Assembly: GCF_019320115.1 (NCBI RefSeq)
Contig: NC_089589.1
Location: 22,945,273-23,009,272, forward strand
Direction of reading: 5' to 3'
DNA length: 64,000 nt
Source of the DNA: Miscanthus floridulus
Lineage: Eukaryota > Streptophyta > Magnoliopsida > Poales > Poaceae
Below are positions 58,863 through 64,000 of this stretch, piece after piece. The translations under genes and the position numbers were made by a program. The notes beneath the pieces are model-generated. The model saw nothing but the letters and a program-made list of their open reading frames with translations, searched no databases and was not told the DNA's origin. The first letter of the stretch is position 1. The number at the start of each line of letters is the position of its first letter.

Positions 58863-59509
58863 CACTACTATAGAAATGGATTCCGCCAACACTATTTCAC
58901 CATTGTTCTATTAAAACCATCGGTAAAAATTTATCACCGCCGGTAGTCGAACCGTTGATAAAAATGGCTTTCACCACCGTTTGTGTCATGGCCTGGTTTT
59001 CCCATTGGTTCAAGATACAAGTTGGAATTGAAAACCGGTCTTGATTATATAGCCGGCCAGAAACCCTAGCCCATTCTTTCTCCCTCACCGACACCACCTC
59101 CCAACCACCTCTCTCTTCCTTACCCGAGCACTTCCTTCCGCCCCATCTCTGCCTCACCCGCACTCCCTCCCGGCCCTCTCTCTATTCCACGGTACCACCG
59201 CGGCCCTAAGACTGGATCTACCATCGGCGCGGGTGGCAGACACCACCCATGGTCCTCGGCAGCATGGCGGACACCACCCAACATAGAGATGGACCTCGAT
59301 GTCACAATCCTCGCCACTTGGGGCAGCTGGCGCAGACCAGCATAGACGACTACAGGCACACATGACATGTGTACTTTTTAATTATTTTTATTCAATTTTC
59401 AATATCGGTTTCAATGTGGCGGTGATGAAGGTGAGCATCACTGCCGAACCGCAAAACCAGTGGTGGCGGTGGTTTTCAAGCCGACGGAGATAATGTTTGT
59501 GTAGTAGTG
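58863..59509. mobile_element. Non-autonomous CACTA-like element in NLR-D intron
   Basis: Termini CACTACTATAGAAATGG and GTGTAGTAGTG with TTT on both sides. It keeps the CACTA terminus that has mutated to CACAA in copy 1. It is 647 bp with no transposase. Confidence 0.8.
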
Positions 59510-59842
59510 TTTTGAAACTGGATTACAAACCCTAGATTTCTAATATTAATGCTAAGACAAATAAATGTCTAGGTTCATTTATAGCCCTTAACAATTTTGT
59601 ACAACCAAGTGCATAAGGGCATTCTTAGTATAGAGTTTCGTTATGTGGATTGTAAGAGTGACACATCATTTTGATGAGTGAAATGATCCCTCTTAGGACA
59701 CAATTTTATAAATAGATAGTGAAGCATGGTGAAGCAAATGTGAGTCACATGCGCAAGATTACCAACATCTAAATAGGTAGTGAAGCAAATGTGCAGGCAT
59801 GAATCTGTAACAAAATAAATCTATAAATTAACTTCTACGAAC

Positions 59843-60883
59843 CTGCTTCTTGAGCAAAGACCAGGCATCTTCTTGCTCTAATTTGTCGACATGGTGGTAG
59901 GGCACCTCCTCCATCATGCCTTTAGCGACCATCTCATGTCTTGTGGTAACGAGGACACAACTACCTTGAGCTAGGATGCTTAATAATGGAGTTTTGAGGA
60001 CACCCTCCCATGCATGGTGGTCCCAGACATCATCCATCACCAATAGTGTCTTGCACCCCTGCAAGGCTTCCTTCAGGGTTCACATTAGTGCAGCCTTTGT
60101 GTTTCTTGCTGCTTGATGGTCTCCTTGCGCTTCATTTATAGCTCTCTCCAATAGATCAATGTCGCTAAATTCTTGATTGACACTCAACCATATTCTCTGT
60201 TCAAATTCTAGTTTGATGATATCATTGTTGAAGATCTTCTTGGCAAGGGTGGTTTTGCCGATCCCTCCAACTCCCACAATATCATAGACCGTAATTTTTG
60301 TGTGTTCATGTATATTTTTCTCCTTCTTTGTGAGCAAATCCACAAGATTTCTTGTGTCCTCCTCAATCTTCTCACCAACAACACCTAACTCATCCTCCCC
60401 CGTTGTCTCACGCCTAGCACGACGAGAGGATTCTAACTTTTGCCTGCTATCCTCATAAGATGCAAGGTTAATGAAGTTAAATGTTTTGCTACACTTCTCA
60501 ATGTCATCTTGCCTCTCATTAAGATTTTTTATGCGATTACCAATGTCATGAGCATGGAGAGGATCTCTCATACAAAATAGCAAGGGATTGAAGCAGCCCA
60601 TATCCATGCTTGGACCCCTTCCCGTGGCCTTGAGCTGGCACAAATCAAGGATGTTGCCGGCATCATACATGACATTCCTAAGCTCTCTCACCCATGATTG
60701 TACACTCTCATCGATGATGTTCTTCTTGTCAGCATCGGCAAGGAACCTCTTAAGGTCCCCGAGCTTGATGTCCATCTTCGTTATCTCATCAGGGACACCC
60801 AACAGCTGATGCACCTCTTCTTTAGTCATCTCCAACAACATGTCTTGGAGGTATGATGCTAAAGCATCCAATACCGCCACCAT
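59843..60883 (-). pseudogene. NLR-D: CNL exon 1 with one nonsense codon
   Basis: 347 codons, starting MVAVLDALASYLQ at an intact ATG, same length as NLR-B exon 1. P-loop GVGGIGKTTLAKKIF, kinase-2 LLVMDDVWD and RNBS-B GSCVLVTTR are all present, and the exon ends at the shared CAG/GT donor. A single TGA at 60080-60082 replaces the CGA found in NLR-A at the same codon, a CpG-type transition, between the P-loop and kinase-2. Both sides are in the same frame, so no other change is needed to explain the break. Exon 2 is not within the usual 2 kb; NLR-C, 15 kb downstream past nested retroelements, is the only candidate. Confidence 0.9.
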
Positions 60884-61192
60884 TGTTGTTTGGTATCCAG
60901 AAAATCAAGATTAGATAAAATGTCATTTTTTGATAATGTGGTTTGTTTAAAGATGCTGAACGCATTAAGGCCCCGTAACATGGGCACTACTCAAATGGCA
61001 AAACTGTAGCACTAGATAAGTACTAGAACAGAGTTGATAGTAGGGAATGTTGCAACTAATCACAAAATGATAATTGAAGGGCCTGGCTTTGGTACCAGAT
61101 CTGTTACATAGTAACAAGATAAAAGCACGGAGCTGAAAAATTAGTGAGTAGAAGATGTAAATATTTGAACGTTTGATCTATGGATGATGTTG

Positions 61193-61201
61193 CTATATAT
61201 A
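61193..61201 (-). promoter_or_regulatory. Possible TATA box of NLR-D
   Basis: GTATATATAGC on the minus strand about 310 bp upstream of the ATG, same as in NLR-A. Confidence 0.4.
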
Positions 61202-61302
61202 CTTGGCACCTAAAATCTGAAAGGAGTCACACCAATCTCAACCTGCGTGTGAGTATGTTTGTGTGTGGAAGATAAGTAACATATCTAACAATAATAAGAA
61301 AC

Positions 61303-61330
61303 AAAGAAAGAAAGAAAGAAAGAAAGAAAG
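61303..61330. repeat. GAAA microsatellite
   Basis: Longer allele-like version of the run at 5643-5665. Confidence 0.85.
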
Positions 61331-61788
61331 TGAATGGACAGAAAAATAGAGAGGGGGAGAGAACAGGGAAGTTATGGTAAGCCTGTTGCATATGTATTTC
61401 ATTTGTTTACATTCTATCTAGTATTATGCTTGGTTTGCTTGTGTTGTCATCAATCATAAAAAATGGGGACATTGTAAGGATAATGTGCCCATTATCGCAT
61501 CTTTGAGTTTTGGTGATTTAGATGACAATGCAAGCCAAGGACTAATATATATGTTAAATATATGTTAGATAACTGAAAATAGGTCCTAGGTGTGGAAGAA
61601 AAGAAATTGGCGTGAAAACCGGCGATGAAATGGGGCAAAAAGTACTTGGTGCGCTGAAGAAGCACATGTTGGACAGTCTGGCGATGGGAGAAATATATGC
61701 ACCTGACAATTGAAGATAGAAGTGCCTACGAAAAAATTTCCTTGCTTGAGTATGGGACGATCCAGTAGAAAGGCAGAAGCATGGATCA

Positions 61789-61958
61789 TTTGATGATGAC
61801 CAAAGACCTGGCCACTGTGTAGCCCTAGTAGGCATAGAGCATTGAACCACCCAGCGAAATGAACCGTGAAGTTGGCGGATCATCCGGTGTGGTCCAGTGG
61901 AGTGACTAAATGTGTTTGCAAGCACCAGATGACCCGGCGATATTAATTAAAAAAATCA
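61789..61958. other. 170-bp indel relative to copy 1
   Basis: The segment is present only in copy 2 and is bounded by ATCA on both sides, which fits loss from copy 1 between short direct repeats or insertion in copy 2. It contains GGATCATCCGGTGTGG. I see no terminal inverted repeat. Confidence 0.8.
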
Positions 61959-62227
61959 AACAATGTATCGTCCAACAATTGGAAAAAGTAAACAAGTAGT
62001 TCAATAGCTAGTAACACCGTATGATCTTGTGATGGATCTTTTGAAGACAATAAATCATTCCAGTGTTTACAAAAAATTTGACGGACTTTTCCGGTGGTTA
62101 TTGCAGATGGGCTATGTATATGAACTTGCCTTTCACTTGCTTGTGTGTGTCTTAGTACCCTTTAGTTTGAACATCTTTGAGACGGTGATCATCCATTCTT
62201 GGTGTGGAGTGGTGGCGTATCTGTGTG

Positions 62228-62418
62228 CAGGGGCGGATCCAAAATCAGCCCGGGGCGGGGGGGGGGGGGGGGGGGCTAAATAACAGGAAAAGGCTTTGAG
62301 TTGGGCTTTCATAGGGATTTTGGGCTGAATTGAGAGCGAGTTGGGCCGATATCCTCCTTGTATTTGTTGCCCATGGGGGGGCTACAGCCCACCGAGCCCC
62401 ACCCTGAACCCGCCCTTG
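62228..62418. mobile_element. hAT-type MITE, perfect 8-bp target duplication
   Basis: Termini CAGGGGCGGATCCA and CAAGGGCGGGTTCA (reverse complement of the right end). TCTGTGTG flanks both sides exactly (62220-62227 and 62419-62426). It has one poly-G run; the second 23-G run of copy 1 is only GGGGGGG here. Confidence 0.9.
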
Positions 62419-63589
62419 TCTGTGTGCAAAGGACAAGGAGACCCCCCTAGTTTGGAGAAGATCCATAGTGTATACAGGGTCAAGGAACTAGAAGAGCCAG
62501 GTGGCGGTGGTGAAACTTCATAATTCAAGGGATAGCCTTAGGTTAGCTAGGAGCTTTCTATCGCAAGTAAAACACCATGACAGGGAGAGTATTTGTGTTT
62601 GATTCATGTTTAAGACCTGGCTCAGCTAGCCAACTAAGCCTAGGTTACATTGGTTAGCTTAGCATGCACAAGAAATGGTGTGACTGGATTTCTAGTTTGC
62701 CTTGTATATAATCACCCATCTTTGTGCTAGTAAGTTACCTCTTTGAGACATTCTATCGAACAGGTGGTCAGCCACATGCCAAACCATCTCTATTGCCAGC
62801 ATGCTCCTCTACCCGCTCACAGGCGGGCACCTACGCCATTCCCACACTCAGGCCAAAGTAGGAAGAAGCAGTTGAGCACGAGGACGGAGTATTGCGGGTG
62901 CAATGGTGGTGATGTAATCGTAGGTAGGGGCCGAGGTACCTTGTGCAGAGCTAGCACGAGTGCCGAGCCAACTGGTGCTATCGACCGCCTCCGACCATGA
63001 TGTCCTCAAGTTTTAAGGCCAATGCTTCTGACCATGATGTTGAGGTCGCCCTCCTCTATGGAGGGTTCCAATGTGGTGCTCGGCCTGGGTTCTTGGCGCT
63101 CCTCTCCTCTTTGGCAGGTGCTCAGTCCTTGTCATGCTCTCCGGATGGTGCTCAACGGCGGGGTACCAAGCGGGGACTAAGGGACTAGAGGTGAGGTGGC
63201 AGGGACCGATGGCCTTGAGGTGAGACATGTGCTAGTCAAATCGGGCTTCATGGAAATGTCTATAGAGGTCGTTTCCAGTAAAACAGGCTTAGGGGTGTTG
63301 GGTGCATTGTTGGACCCAATCTATATGCCCTTCCTAGGCAACCAAATAGGCCCGGCCTGCATTGCTGGAGCCTAGCAGGTGGTAGGATTGAATTTAGGTT
63401 TAGACTAGTTCATAGAATTGGCTCTAGGTTGCAAAACTATTTGTGGGAATGGTTAGTTAGAGCAAACTAGAAAAACCATAAATGCACATCATGCTAAAGT
63501 GGCTTGGTTTTTCTTGTGTCAATTTAAATTAAGCTGTAGGATTTAAGTTTAAAATTAGACACCCAATTCACCCCCTGTTAGGTGTTCTC

Positions 63590-63701
63590 GAGACCTTAAT
63601 GGAGGGAGTATTACCAAATCTAATTTTGACATGCAAACAAGCCTCTAGAGACCTTAATGGAGGGAGTATTACCAAATCTAATTTTGACATGCAAACAAGC
63701 A
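63590..63701. repeat. Short tandem duplication, two units
   Basis: Units beginning GAGACCTTAATGGAGGGAGT occur twice, as at 7753-7863, but with fewer differences between units. Confidence 0.85.
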
Positions 63702-63772
63702 TGGATATTGATGGTCGAAGCCTCCTGTGTTCAATATGGTGTCTTAGCTTGCCCAAAAGTCTCGTATATATA

Positions 63773-64000
63773 CTCCCTCCCTCCTAAATCAGACCATTCT
63801 AAGTTTGACAAAATTTACATAAAAGAATAAAAGTACTTACAATACTAGGTTAACAACATTAGATAAGTTACGAAATCTAGATTCATATGTAATTCGCCTC
63901 TTTCATATTGTACTGTTTATGTTAATACTCTTCACTATAAACTTAGTTAAATTAGGATAGTTTGACTAATTAGGACAACCTTAGATCCATATATTTCCGG
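63773..64000. mobile_element. Stowaway-like MITE, cut by window end
   Basis: Begins TA/CTCCCTCCCTCCTAAATC and is collinear with 7934-8160. The right terminus lies beyond or at the window edge. Confidence 0.65.

Larger units (their letters stand above)
58311..64000. repeat. Segmental duplication, copy 2 (pair 2641-8175)
   Basis: Collinear with copy 1 up to the window end, so the true right limit is not seen. It carries NLR-D exon 1, the same CACTA-like, hAT and Stowaway-like elements, and an extra 170 bp at 61789-61958. Confidence 0.95.

Overview
This is nuclear plant DNA, most likely from a panicoid grass such as a sorghum, Miscanthus, sugarcane or maize relative. That assignment rests on element types (CACTA ends with CTCGGCAAA subterminal repeats, CACTA hairpins built on TTTAGTCCCGGTT, Stowaway-like CTCCCTCCGTCC MITEs, SIRE-type copia, Ty3/gypsy) and is an inference without a database search. 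There are no bacterial operons, and nothing resembling CRISPR, tRNA or rRNA was seen by eye.

The backbone is a cluster of CC-NB-ARC-LRR (CNL) resistance-gene copies on the minus strand. A CNL here has a coding exon 1 (CC plus NB up to RNBS-B), an intron, and exon 2 (GLPLA/ARC2, winged helix, LRR, hydrophobic C-terminus). Copies from left to right: NLR-A (exon 1 only, 4183-5211), NLR-B1 (exon 2 gutted by a CACTA element, 14574-17067), NLR-B2 (truncated exon 2, 18009-19005), NLR-B (both exons open, 23350-28299, 1028 aa), NLR-C (decayed exon 2, 42345-44340) and NLR-D (exon 1 with one nonsense codon, 59843-60883). C and D may be halves of one gene split by about 15 kb of nested transposons. Only NLR-B looks able to make a full CNL, and its MHD motif reads MQD.

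The cluster grew by segmental duplication. About 5.5 kb at 2641-8175 recurs at 58311-64000. About 2 kb at 18009-20053 recurs at 43350-45380. The NLR-B1 3' end recurs at the NLR-B 3' end. A 1.85-kb upstream promoter block at 32236-34112 recurs at 38235-40080. A further promoter/leader copy sits at 34113-34520, and an inverted leader fragment at 2450-2640.

Transposons fill the rest: CACTA ends at 1091, 12299, 16652, 20537 and 45443; paired CACTA-like MITEs; paired hAT MITEs with 8-bp target duplications; Stowaway-like MITEs; an ORF1-only LINE in the NLR-B leader intron (28454-31097); a decayed plant-mobile-domain gene (36328-38175); a CACTA carrying a GRF zinc-finger fragment; a copia element with one LTR, gag, protease and integrase but no RT (46541-51935); and gypsy gag/protease remains (53660-57489). 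I see no gene system outside known families. The most interesting material is the architecture and decay pattern of the NLR cluster and its shuffled promoter modules.
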